A stretch of 6,541 nucleotides of DNA from Bacillota bacterium (GTDB taxonomy: Bacteria; Bacillota; Dehalobacteriia; UBA4068). Each line of letters begins with the position of its first letter. The stretch's first letter is position 1. Under the pieces are notes generated by a model. That model had not been told where the DNA came from, made no database searches, and was given only the letters and a program-made list of their open reading frames with translations. Positions 1 to 5,680 of the stretch are shown piece after piece. The DNA is taken from assembly GCA_009778255.1 (NCBI GenBank), contig WRKD01000104.1:1-6541 (forward strand). Reading direction: 5' to 3'. A program made the position numbers and the translations under genes.

Positions 1-20
1 TCAAGTCCGCAATGACGGGG
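1..20. repeat. Possible half of a dispersed palindromic repeat, cut by window edge
   Basis: The first 20 bases, tcaagtccgcaatgacgggg, resemble the right arm of a REP-like extragenic palindrome of the general form ATTGCGG-GTCAAGT-CCGCAATGACGGGG, recalled from many bacterial genomes. Only the CCGCAAT arm and the GACGGGG tail are present. The matching left arm would lie outside the window, so the palindrome cannot be seen. The identification rests on memory of the repeat type and is tentative. Confidence 0.35.
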
Positions 21-180
21 ATATTTAGGTAATTAGTCTCATTTTGATCATTTTGTTAGTGTTTATTCTGGTTTCTAGAGGTGCCCATATAAAATAGCGG
101 AATACCGTTTTGCGCCAATTTCGCTATTCTCAAGCTTAAGCATATTGTGTTAAACTCGGGTGCTTCATTAAATAGCTTGC

Positions 181-209
181 TGTTAAATAAGGGAAAGATG
201 TGCTATAAT
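181..209 (+). promoter_or_regulatory. Extended -10 promoter of the Fic gene
   Basis: A perfect TATAAT lies at 204-209, preceded by TG at 201-202, giving the TGnTATAAT extended -10 form. The best-placed -35 is poor: TGTTAA at 181-186 with a 17-base spacer. TTGCTG at 177-182 is closer to consensus but its 21-base spacer is too long. Extended -10 promoters tolerate weak -35 boxes. Transcription would start near 215-217, leaving a leader of about 36-38 bases before the ATG at 253. Confidence 0.6.
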
Positions 210-252
210 TATTTCGGGAACACCTAATGATCATTCAGGGGGTTAGAAAACA

Positions 253-1026
253 ATGGATAAATACAAAGCCGCCATCAAACTATGGCAGAGCTGGAATGTT
301 AAAACAGAGGCAGACATTGAATGCCGCTTGGAAAATTTTCGAATTCTGTTCGCGTACAACTCGGGTAAAATAGAAAATGAAACTGTCACATATACCGACA
401 CTAGGGAAATCTTTGAAAATGGTCGCATCCTTAACTATTCCGGTGCTACCAGAACGATATTCGAGCTTTCTAATCAGAGAGTTTGCTATGAGTTTTTAAA
501 GCCTAAGCTGGCGGCAAAGGAACCTTTAAGTATTAAGCTGATAAAAGAAACACACAGCATATTAACAAGCGGTTCCTATGATGAGCGGCGGTATATTGAG
601 CGTGGAGAGCGCCCTGGTGAGTTCAAAAAGCACGACTATGTGATAGGAGTTGCTGAAGTAGGCTCATTGCCTGAAGACGTAGATAGCGACCTTTCGGAGC
701 TCTTAAACGAGATATCTGATTATGATGATAAGGATACGCTTAAGGTTGCGGCATATTTTCATACCAGATTTGAATATATACACCCCTTTGCAGACGGCAA
801 TGGGCGTGTAGGCCGGACATTGTTAAACTACTATCTAATGATCCACAATCATCCTCCAATTATTATCCATGACGAAGATAAACGCACATACTATGATGCG
901 CTTAACAGTTATGACAATACTGAGGAAGTGGAGCCTATGAGGTTGTTTCTCAAACAGCAGACAGAGCGGACTTGGGAAAAATCGTTGAAACGGGAGCAAA
1001 AAAAGCGCAACGGCCTGGCCCGGTAG
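253..1026 (+). CDS. Fic-domain protein, class II (N-terminal inhibitory motif)
   Basis: This 257-residue Fic (Fido) family protein is predicted to transfer AMP, or another nucleotide moiety, onto a hydroxyl side chain of a target protein. The core motif HPFADGNGRVGR is complete at residues 177-188, with catalytic H177, metal-binding D181 and phosphate-binding N183, R185 and R188. Near the N-terminus, SGKIEN (residues 37-42) matches the inhibitory motif [S/T]xxxE[G/N], with E41 as the glutamate expected to block productive ATP binding. That makes it a class II, self-inhibited Fic, and no separate antitoxin gene is present. The Fic domain fills most of the chain. There is no winged-helix extension, signal peptide or membrane segment, and the last 20 residues are Lys/Arg-rich. 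The ATG follows AGGGGG (237-242) by 10 bases. The gene has its own promoter and no adjacent partner. Sampled GC is about 42% (301-660) against about 52% in the next gene (1381-1740), so transfer is plausible. The target is unknown. Confidence 0.93.
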   Translation: MDKYKAAIKLWQSWNVKTEADIECRLENFRILFAYNSGKIENETVTYTDTREIFENGRILNYSGATRTIFELSNQRVCYEFLKPKLAAKEPLSIKLIKETHSILTSGSYDERRYIERGERPGEFKKHDYVIGVAEVGSLPEDVDSDLSELLNEISDYDDKDTLKVAAYFHTRFEYIHPFADGNGRVGRTLLNYYLMIHNHPPIIIHDEDKRTYYDALNSYDNTEEVEPMRLFLKQQTERTWEKSLKREQKKRNGLAR

Positions 1027-1064
1027 AAAGATATTAAAGCAAGTTATTATGAAATACTAAATTC

Positions 1065-1094
1065 TTTACTTTTTAATAAGATGAATGATATAAT
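1065..1094 (+). promoter_or_regulatory. Promoter of the pntAA-like gene
   Basis: TATAAT lies at 1089-1094 with TG at 1086-1087, again an extended -10 element. TTTACT at 1065-1070 serves as a -35 matching TTGACA at four of six positions, with an 18-base spacer. Expected transcription start is about 1100-1102, giving a leader of about 40 bases with the ribosome binding site at 1128-1134. The promoter lies in the 116-base gap after the Fic gene, so the pntAA-like gene does not depend on read-through. Confidence 0.6.
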
Positions 1095-1127
1095 AACAAA
1101 CAGCGAAAACTAAAAACCAATTTATTT

Positions 1128-1134
1128 AAGGAGG
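1128..1134 (+). promoter_or_regulatory. Ribosome binding site fixing the pntAA start
   Basis: AAGGAGG lies eight bases before the ATG at 1143. This favours that start over the in-frame ATG at 1158 (residue 6), even though family alignments often begin at the GVPKE segment. Confidence 0.85.
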
Positions 1135-1142
1135 AAATTATA

Positions 1143-2315
1143 ATGAAGTTTCAAGGTATGGTAATAGGTGTGCCGAAAGAGATCATGAAATCGGAAAACC
1201 GTATAGCCGCAACCCCGGATACTGTAAAAAAAATGGTTGCCGAAGGCGCTACAGTGCTGGTGGAAACCGGTGGCGGCTTGGGCTCTTATTTTAGTGATGA
1301 GCAATATGTAGCCGCCGGGGCGCAGATGGAAGAGGATGTTACTAAAATATTTGCTACAGCCGATGTCATATTAAAAGTAAAAGAACCCCTCTTTAATGAA
1401 AAAGTTGGCAAACATGAGGCGGAAATGGTGCGCGACGGCCAATACTTGATCACCTTCCTGCATCCCGCTTCGCCGGTCAATCATGATATGATACGTCAAT
1501 TGGCTTCAACCGGCGTTATCAGCCTCACCTTAGACGGCATACCGCGTATCACCCGCGCCCAATCTATGGATGCGCTTTCTTCCATGAGCACAGTAGCCGG
1601 CTATAAAGGTTTGCTAAACGCGGCTACCCGGCTGCCCAAATTCATGCCCATGACCGGTACGGCTGTTGGAACTATTAAACCAGCCAATGTATTGGTGATA
1701 GGCGCCGGTGTGAGCGGCTTGCAATCTATTGCCACAGCTAAGCGTTTAGGCGCGGTGGTTACCGCTTGCGATATACGCCCGGAAGCGGATGAACAAGCTA
1801 AAAGTCTGGGCGCTAAAACCCATGACGCCGGCATACCGGCCGAACTGGCCATTGGCGAAGGCGGTTATGCCAAAAGCCTGCCCGAAGAATGGCTGATCAA
1901 GGAAAGGGAAAACTTAAAAGAGTTGGTTAAAAAAGCCGATATAGTGGTACTCAGTGCTTTGATACCGGGTAAACAAGCGCCCATTCTTATTACCGAAGAG
2001 ATGGTCAAATCTATGGCGCCCGGTTCATATATTGTAGATATCTCCATAGATCAAGGCGGCAACTGCGAATGCACGCCCTCCGGTACTGTGGAAGTAATAC
2101 ATGGCGTTTTCATCGACGGCACTAAAAATATCCCCGGCTCTGTACCTACCAGCGCAACATGGATGTTCTCGCAAAACATTTATAACTTTCTGGCTTATCT
2201 GGCGCAAGACGGCAGCATTACATTGAATCGTCAAGATGAGATCGTGGCATCCAGCCTTACCACCATCGATAAGGAAATAGTACATGCCGGAACATTAGAG
2301 GCTATGGGAGTATAA
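1143..2315 (+). CDS. pntAA: NAD(P) transhydrogenase subunit alpha part 1 (PntAA-like), standalone
   Basis: This 390-residue soluble protein matches domain I (alpha-1) of proton-translocating transhydrogenase, the NAD(H)-binding half-reaction subunit. GVPKE near the start (9-13) and the RQD loop, R135, Q140 and D143 in the PRITRAQSMDALSS stretch, agree with R127/Q132/D135 of the Rhodospirillum rubrum enzyme. The Rossmann motif GAGVSG is at 187-192. D210 ends the second strand (TACDIRPE) and is expected to bind the adenosine ribose, favouring NAD over NADP. The length is right for the free alpha-1 chain of three-subunit enzymes. There are no membrane helices. The usual partners, PntAB (membrane) and PntB (membrane plus NADP-binding domain III), do not follow: a terminator begins at the stop codon. 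Alanine dehydrogenase is the related alternative. The GTIKPANVLVIGAGVSG region and the RQD loop favour PntAA, though the C-terminal segment around IPGSVPTSATW looks intermediate. On its own it could not catalyse transhydrogenation. Confidence 0.85.
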   Translation: MKFQGMVIGVPKEIMKSENRIAATPDTVKKMVAEGATVLVETGGGLGSYFSDEQYVAAGAQMEEDVTKIFATADVILKVKEPLFNEKVGKHEAEMVRDGQYLITFLHPASPVNHDMIRQLASTGVISLTLDGIPRITRAQSMDALSSMSTVAGYKGLLNAATRLPKFMPMTGTAVGTIKPANVLVIGAGVSGLQSIATAKRLGAVVTACDIRPEADEQAKSLGAKTHDAGIPAELAIGEGGYAKSLPEEWLIKERENLKELVKKADIVVLSALIPGKQAPILITEEMVKSMAPGSYIVDISIDQGGNCECTPSGTVEVIHGVFIDGTKNIPGSVPTSATWMFSQNIYNFLAYLAQDGSITLNRQDEIVASSLTTIDKEIVHAGTLEAMGV

Positions 2316-2347
2316 AAAAATTGGGCTGCCTTGCAGCCCAATTTTTT
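2315..2347. terminator. Bidirectional intrinsic terminator between pntAA and mutL
   Basis: TTGGGCTGC (2321-2329) pairs perfectly with GCAGCCCAA (2333-2341) around a three-base loop. The stem is flanked by AAAAAA (2315-2320) and TTTTTT (2342-2347), which can extend it. Read on +, a run of six T follows the stem. Read on -, seven T follow it (2320-2314). It therefore ends both the pntAA-like transcript and the convergent mutL transcript, whose stop is at 2366. Confidence 0.92.
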
Positions 2348-2365
2348 ATTACAGCAATTTAAAGC

Positions 2366-4240
2366 TCAACGCAAAAACCGCTTTTTTATTTCCGTAAAGG
2401 AAATCTTAACGGCGATAGGCCGCCCATGGGGGCAGGTGGAAGCATTAGTGCATTTATCTAATGAGCTCAATAAATTGCCGATATCCGCATTGGTTAAGTA
2501 ACGGTTAGCTTTTACTGCCTGTTTGCAGGCAGCCAAAAAGATTTCCTCCCGGCGCGGTGTTGTGCCTGCGCTTTTGTTGGCTAAATAATCACGTAAGAAG
2601 CCTGGCGCGTCTTGACCGTCGTACCACAGAGGCGCCCCTCTAATAATATAAGTTTGCTCGCCGAAATGCTCCAGTACAAAGCCTGCTTCGCTCAATTCGA
2701 GAATACTTTCGGTAATCTGTATATACTCTCCTATGGTAAGCTGCATAGTTTGTGGTAAAGCCAGCATACGGCTGGCGCCGCCGTTTTTTTGCGCTTTCTC
2801 CATAATTTTTTCATACAGTATGCGCTCGTGAGCGGCATGCTGATCGATAAAATAAACGCCGTCTTCTCCCGTTGCCACTATATAAGTACCCTGGGCTTGT
2901 CCTAATACATTTAATTCGCTATAACGCAGTATGCTACTGTTATCGACACTGCTAGGGTTATCTTCCTCTACAACTGCTGCATCTTTTGGAGCGGTTGAAA
3001 AAAAATCTACTTTCTGCTCCTCAGGCAATCTTCTTACGGGCGTCTTCATTTTAGCGTCGCTTTTGCCATAAAGGCGCTCGGCCAAGCTCTTGCCGTTCAA
3101 AGGGGGCGCCGGGGTTTCGCGCAGATGTAGAACTTTATTTTCCTCCGCTTTAGCAATGATAAAGCCACTTTGAGGGTCTATTGTTAAAGCAGGCGTTTTT
3201 AGAGGGCGGTTTGCCTTAAGGCGCGGCGCCAAACCCTCTTTATGCCGCAAAGCCCGCCCTATAGCTTTCTGTACTCCTTCTTTTATCAAATCCGGCTGCT
3301 GAAATTTAATTTCCAGTTTAGCCGGATGCACATTTACATCTACGCTATGCTGCGGTAAAGTTATATTCATCACAATCAAGGGATAACGCCCCCGCGGCAG
3401 CAGGGTATGATAAGCTTCATCCACCATGGTATTGAGCTCCCGGCTTTTTATCCAGCGCCCGTTAACAAAAAAAGTATATTGCCCGCGTTCGGCACGATTA
3501 TAATCGGGCAACGCAGTTAAGCCATTGATGTTTATGCCTTGCCCCTCATAAGCCAGTTCCACAAAAAAAGCTATGGCTTCCCTGCCATATACCGCTTGTA
3601 TAGCGCCGCTTAATTCGCCGTCGCCGGGGCTGGCAAATAAGGTTCTTGAGCCTAAAACAAATTTAAAAACAATATGGGGATGAGAAAGCGCCAGTTTTTG
3701 CAAACAATCGCTGATCAAACCCAACTCCCAGCGGGGGCTTTTAAGAAATTTTTTACGAGCCGGCGCATTATAAAATAGCCGCTCTACCAATACAATAGTG
3801 CCGTTACGGGCGCCGGCTTCTTCCGGCAGGCTTGGTTTGCCTGCTTCTACCCGTACCCGGTATCCCAGCATGGCCTGTGCCTGCTTAGATGTGATGGTCA
3901 ATATGCTTACTGCAGCCACGGAAGGCAGGGCTTCCCCACGAAAACCCAGAGTATGCAAGTTTTGCAAATCATCAAAACGGCGTATTTTACTGGTGGCATG
4001 ACGTTTTACACATAGCAGTAAATCTTGAGCATCCATACCAATGCCATCATCCGCTACCTGAATTTTTTCTGCAGACGCGTCGAAAATCTTTACCTCAATA
4101 TGCTTTGCCGCTGCGTCTATGGCATTTTCCACCAATTCTTTCACTACAGAAAGCGGGCGCTCTACCACTTCGCCTGCGGCGATTTGATTAGCGGTTTGCG
4201 TATCGAGCAAATGTATACTGCTTATTAAAGAATCAGCCAT
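2366..4240 (-). CDS. mutL: DNA mismatch repair protein MutL (endonuclease type)
   Basis: MutL couples mismatch recognition by MutS to strand removal. With the start used here it is 624 residues, normal for the family. The N-terminal GHKL ATPase shows KELVENAIDA (34-43; E35 catalytic, N39 metal-binding), VADDGIGM (62-69; the more usual DNG is DDG here), RHATSKI (80-86) and TLGFRGEAL (97-105). VDVNVHPAKLEIKF (300-313) ends the ATPase/transducer part. A poorly conserved, Pro- and charge-rich linker spans about 335-440. The C-terminal domain has DQHAAHERILYE (466-477), matching DQHA(X)2E(X)4E, plus ACKQAVKA (571-578) and CPHGRP (603-608). These are metal-binding signatures of MutL proteins that nick DNA themselves, unlike E. 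coli MutL, which relies on MutH. No mutS lies beside it. A TTG at 4258 would add six residues, but the ATG at 4240 is better supported by its ribosome binding site and by the usual family start. It converges on pntAA and diverges from the DJ-1 gene. Confidence 0.97.
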   Translation of the reverse strand: MADSLISSIHLLDTQTANQIAAGEVVERPLSVVKELVENAIDAAAKHIEVKIFDASAEKIQVADDGIGMDAQDLLLCVKRHATSKIRRFDDLQNLHTLGFRGEALPSVAAVSILTITSKQAQAMLGYRVRVEAGKPSLPEEAGARNGTIVLVERLFYNAPARKKFLKSPRWELGLISDCLQKLALSHPHIVFKFVLGSRTLFASPGDGELSGAIQAVYGREAIAFFVELAYEGQGININGLTALPDYNRAERGQYTFFVNGRWIKSRELNTMVDEAYHTLLPRGRYPLIVMNITLPQHSVDVNVHPAKLEIKFQQPDLIKEGVQKAIGRALRHKEGLAPRLKANRPLKTPALTIDPQSGFIIAKAEENKVLHLRETPAPPLNGKSLAERLYGKSDAKMKTPVRRLPEEQKVDFFSTAPKDAAVVEEDNPSSVDNSSILRYSELNVLGQAQGTYIVATGEDGVYFIDQHAAHERILYEKIMEKAQKNGGASRMLALPQTMQLTIGEYIQITESILELSEAGFVLEHFGEQTYIIRGAPLWYDGQDAPGFLRDYLANKSAGTTPRREEIFLAACKQAVKANRYLTNADIGNLLSSLDKCTNASTCPHGRPIAVKISFTEIKKRFLR

Positions 4241-4248
4241 ACTCTTTA

Positions 4249-4255
4249 CCTTCTT
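4249..4255 (-). promoter_or_regulatory. Ribosome binding site fixing the mutL start
   Basis: On the - strand AAGAAGG lies eight bases before the ATG at 4240. It falls inside the extension that a TTG start at 4258 would translate, so the ATG is the likely start. The protein then begins MADSLISSIH, leading directly into the conserved TANQIAAGEVVERP segment. Confidence 0.75.
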
Positions 4256-4284
4256 CAATTTAAAAAAAAATTTATGAGGGAAAA

Positions 4285-4875
4285 ATGGAAAATAACTGTA
4301 AAAATATCCTATTACTTTTGCCTCCGGGTACGGAGATTTTCGAAGCGGCTGCTTTTATTGATGTTTTCGGTTGGCATCAAACTATCGGCAGCGCCACCTG
4401 CCGACTTATTACCTGTTCTTCCAAGCGGGAAATTGCGCTCTCTTTTGGGCAAACCATGCTGGCGCAAATTTGTGCAAATGAGGTAATAGCGGAAAATTAT
4501 GCCGCTTTGGCTTTGCCTGGCGGCTTCGGTAGCTACGGATACTATGAACATGCCTGTTCTAAACCATATTTATCTTTAATAAAACATTTTAATGATCAGC
4601 ATAAACCTATAGCTGCCGTATGCACCGGCGCTATAGCTTTAGCTCAGGCGGGAATACTAAAAGGGCGCCTCGCCACTACCTATTGCTATGAAGCCGGCTT
4701 TGCGGAACAAATTCAAAAAGCGGGTGCTGTTTTCATAAATGCTCCTCTGCAAATAGACGGGCATATTATAACTTCGCAAAACCCGGCTTCTGCCATACCG
4801 GTAGCCCTGGCTTTATTGGAGAAAACCGCCGGTTGCAAGGAACGCGCTTATATTCAAAAGCAAATGGGGTTTTAA
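4285..4875 (+). CDS. DJ-1/PfpI family protein
   Basis: This 196-residue single-domain protein of the DJ-1/ThiJ/PfpI superfamily is close in layout to DJ-1/YajL. The likely nucleophile C113 sits in the elbow IAAVCTGAIALAQAG (109-123). E20 in GTEIFEAAAFIDVF (15-28) lines up with E18 of human DJ-1, the acid that stabilises the reactive cysteine. ALALPGGFGS (75-84) is the conserved glycine-rich turn, and DGHIITSQNPASA (158-170) matches the C-terminal DGxIxTSxGP-type segment, here QNP. The protein is cytosolic, with no signal peptide or membrane helix. The ATG at 4285 follows GAGGG (4276-4280) at a short spacing of four bases. Family members have been linked to oxidative-stress protection, glyoxalase or chaperone-like activity. 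The substrate cannot be read from sequence. It diverges from mutL across 44 bases and converges on the hisA-like gene with a 13-base gap. Confidence 0.9.
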   Translation: MENNCKNILLLLPPGTEIFEAAAFIDVFGWHQTIGSATCRLITCSSKREIALSFGQTMLAQICANEVIAENYAALALPGGFGSYGYYEHACSKPYLSLIKHFNDQHKPIAAVCTGAIALAQAGILKGRLATTYCYEAGFAEQIQKAGAVFINAPLQIDGHIITSQNPASAIPVALALLEKTAGCKERAYIQKQMGF

Positions 4876-4888
4876 ATGTAGTAACGTA

Positions 4889-5617
4889 CTAGATTAGTAA
4901 TTCACTATGCCCTGCTTCCTGCATGGCTTGTTTAAAATCTATAGCCCCGGTATAGATAGCTTTGCCAATAATAGCTGCGCGCGCACCCATAAGCTTCAGT
5001 TTTGTTATTGCCGCCAAACTGTTTATACCGCCGGCTACCAATACCTCTACCCCGCCGCTATTGATGGTTTTGGCTATACCTTCAAAGTTGGGTCCTTTAA
5101 AAGCTCCGGCACGGATTAATTCTGTATACATTATGCGTATGATGCCGGCTTCGCGCAGCATTTTTATTTGATGTTGCACCGTATTGCGCACGGTTGTTTC
5201 AAAGCCTTCCGTAATCGCCATGCCGTCGCGCCCGTCTAAGCCGGCTAAAACCCTGTCGCCGTAAAGCTGCACTGCTTGCGCTACCAAACTCTGCTCTCGT
5301 TGCAAAGCAGTGGAAAGCACCACCCTTTTTACCCCTAAAGTGAGCAGGGTCTCTACATGACGAAGATTGCTTACTCCGCCGGAAAGCTGTATATCTACAC
5401 CGCCAAAAGTGACAATTTCCTGCAAAACCGGTATATTGCAAATATGGCCGGAAAAAACGCCATCCAAATCTGTAATATGTACTAAAGATGCGCCGGCTTC
5501 TTTTAGCAATATCACTTGCTGTAATGGATCATTGCTGTAGATGTTTTGAGCGGCGCTGTCTGTGAATATACGTGAACACGCCCCTTCCCGTAAATCGATA
5601 GCCGGAATGATCTGCAT
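4889..5617 (-). CDS. hisA: HisA-like isomerase (ProFAR/PRFAR) with altered active site
   Basis: This 242-residue beta/alpha barrel belongs to the HisA/HisF family. HisA opens the aminoaldose ring of ProFAR to give PRFAR in histidine synthesis. Family features include IIPAIDL (3-9) with catalytic D8, YSNDP (27-31), GLDGRDG (126-132) with D128 equivalent to D127 of Thermotoga HisA, T165 in YTE (T164 there), and the C-terminal phosphate sites VAGGINS (194-200) and IIGKAIYTG (216-224). Several signatures are changed. The RDGT loop reads RAGA (169-172), so A170 replaces the Asp that is catalytic in Salmonella HisA (D176). GGGxR reads SGGVS (79-83), losing R83. The QGDY region reads TDSA. The usual GT/GS at the end of strand 4 reads ST (102-103). 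The reading frame is open and full length, so this is not obvious decay. No other his gene is nearby. It lies 63 bases after dnaB and may be co-transcribed. The family assignment is firm; ProFAR isomerase activity is doubtful. Confidence 0.85.
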   Translation of the reverse strand: MQIIPAIDLREGACSRIFTDSAAQNIYSNDPLQQVILLKEAGASLVHITDLDGVFSGHICNIPVLQEIVTFGGVDIQLSGGVSNLRHVETLLTLGVKRVVLSTALQREQSLVAQAVQLYGDRVLAGLDGRDGMAITEGFETTVRNTVQHQIKMLREAGIIRIMYTELIRAGAFKGPNFEGIAKTINSGGVEVLVAGGINSLAAITKLKLMGARAAIIGKAIYTGAIDFKQAMQEAGHSELLI

Positions 5618-5626
5618 ATTTATCTA

Positions 5627-5633
5627 CCTCCTT
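5627..5633 (-). promoter_or_regulatory. Ribosome binding site of the hisA-like gene
   Basis: A full AAGGAGG on the - strand lies nine bases before the ATG at 5617. It confirms that start, and its strength suggests the gene is actively translated despite its unusual active site. Confidence 0.85.
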
Positions 5634-5656
5634 AGCGCAGTAGTGTTTGAATAATG

Positions 5657-5670
5657 CGGGCTAAAGCCCG
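5657..5670 (-). other. Short GC-rich hairpin between dnaB and hisA-like gene
   Basis: CGGGC (5657-5661) and GCCCG (5666-5670) form a perfect five-base-pair stem with a four-base loop. It starts 11 bases after the dnaB stop codon (5681-5683). On the - strand the hairpin is followed by GCATTATTC, with no T-run, so it is not a convincing intrinsic terminator. It could moderate read-through into the hisA-like gene or protect the dnaB mRNA end, or it may be meaningless. Confidence 0.4.
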
Positions 5671-5680
5671 TCATGCTAGC

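Noticed and set aside
92..128. Inverted repeat AATAGCG/CGCTATT (93-99 and 122-128) upstream of the Fic promoter
   Set aside because: Seven-base arms 22 bases apart are close to chance in AT-rich intergenic DNA and there is no T-run or known site.
1012..1020. GGCCTGGCC palindrome at the end of the Fic gene as a terminator
   Set aside because: The arms are four bases with a one-base centre and no following T-run. It is coding sequence near the stop.
1601..1852. Antisense open frames within pntAA, mutL, hisA and dnaB (for example 1601-1852 on the - strand)
   Set aside because: They lie fully inside strongly conserved genes, have no ribosome site or recognisable motif, and are frame shadows.
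1143..2315. Alanine dehydrogenase instead of PntAA
   Set aside because: The R135/Q140/D143 loop and the GTIKPANVLVIGAGVSG region follow transhydrogenase alpha-1, and 390 residues fits it. Kept as an alternative because the C-terminal segment looks mixed.
4184..4219. Promoter for the DJ-1 gene using TATACT at 4214-4219
   Set aside because: TATACT is a good -10, but no -35 lies at a workable distance (TTGATT at 4184-4189 is 24 bases away) and the TG precedes it without the required spacer base.
4241..4258. Longer mutL starting from TTG at 4258
   Set aside because: The ribosome binding site AAGAAGG lies inside that extension, eight bases before the ATG at 4240, and family members begin close to MADSLI-like sequence.
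5657..5670. Intrinsic terminator between dnaB and the hisA-like gene
   Set aside because: The stem is only five base pairs and no T-run follows on either strand, so I list it only as a hairpin.
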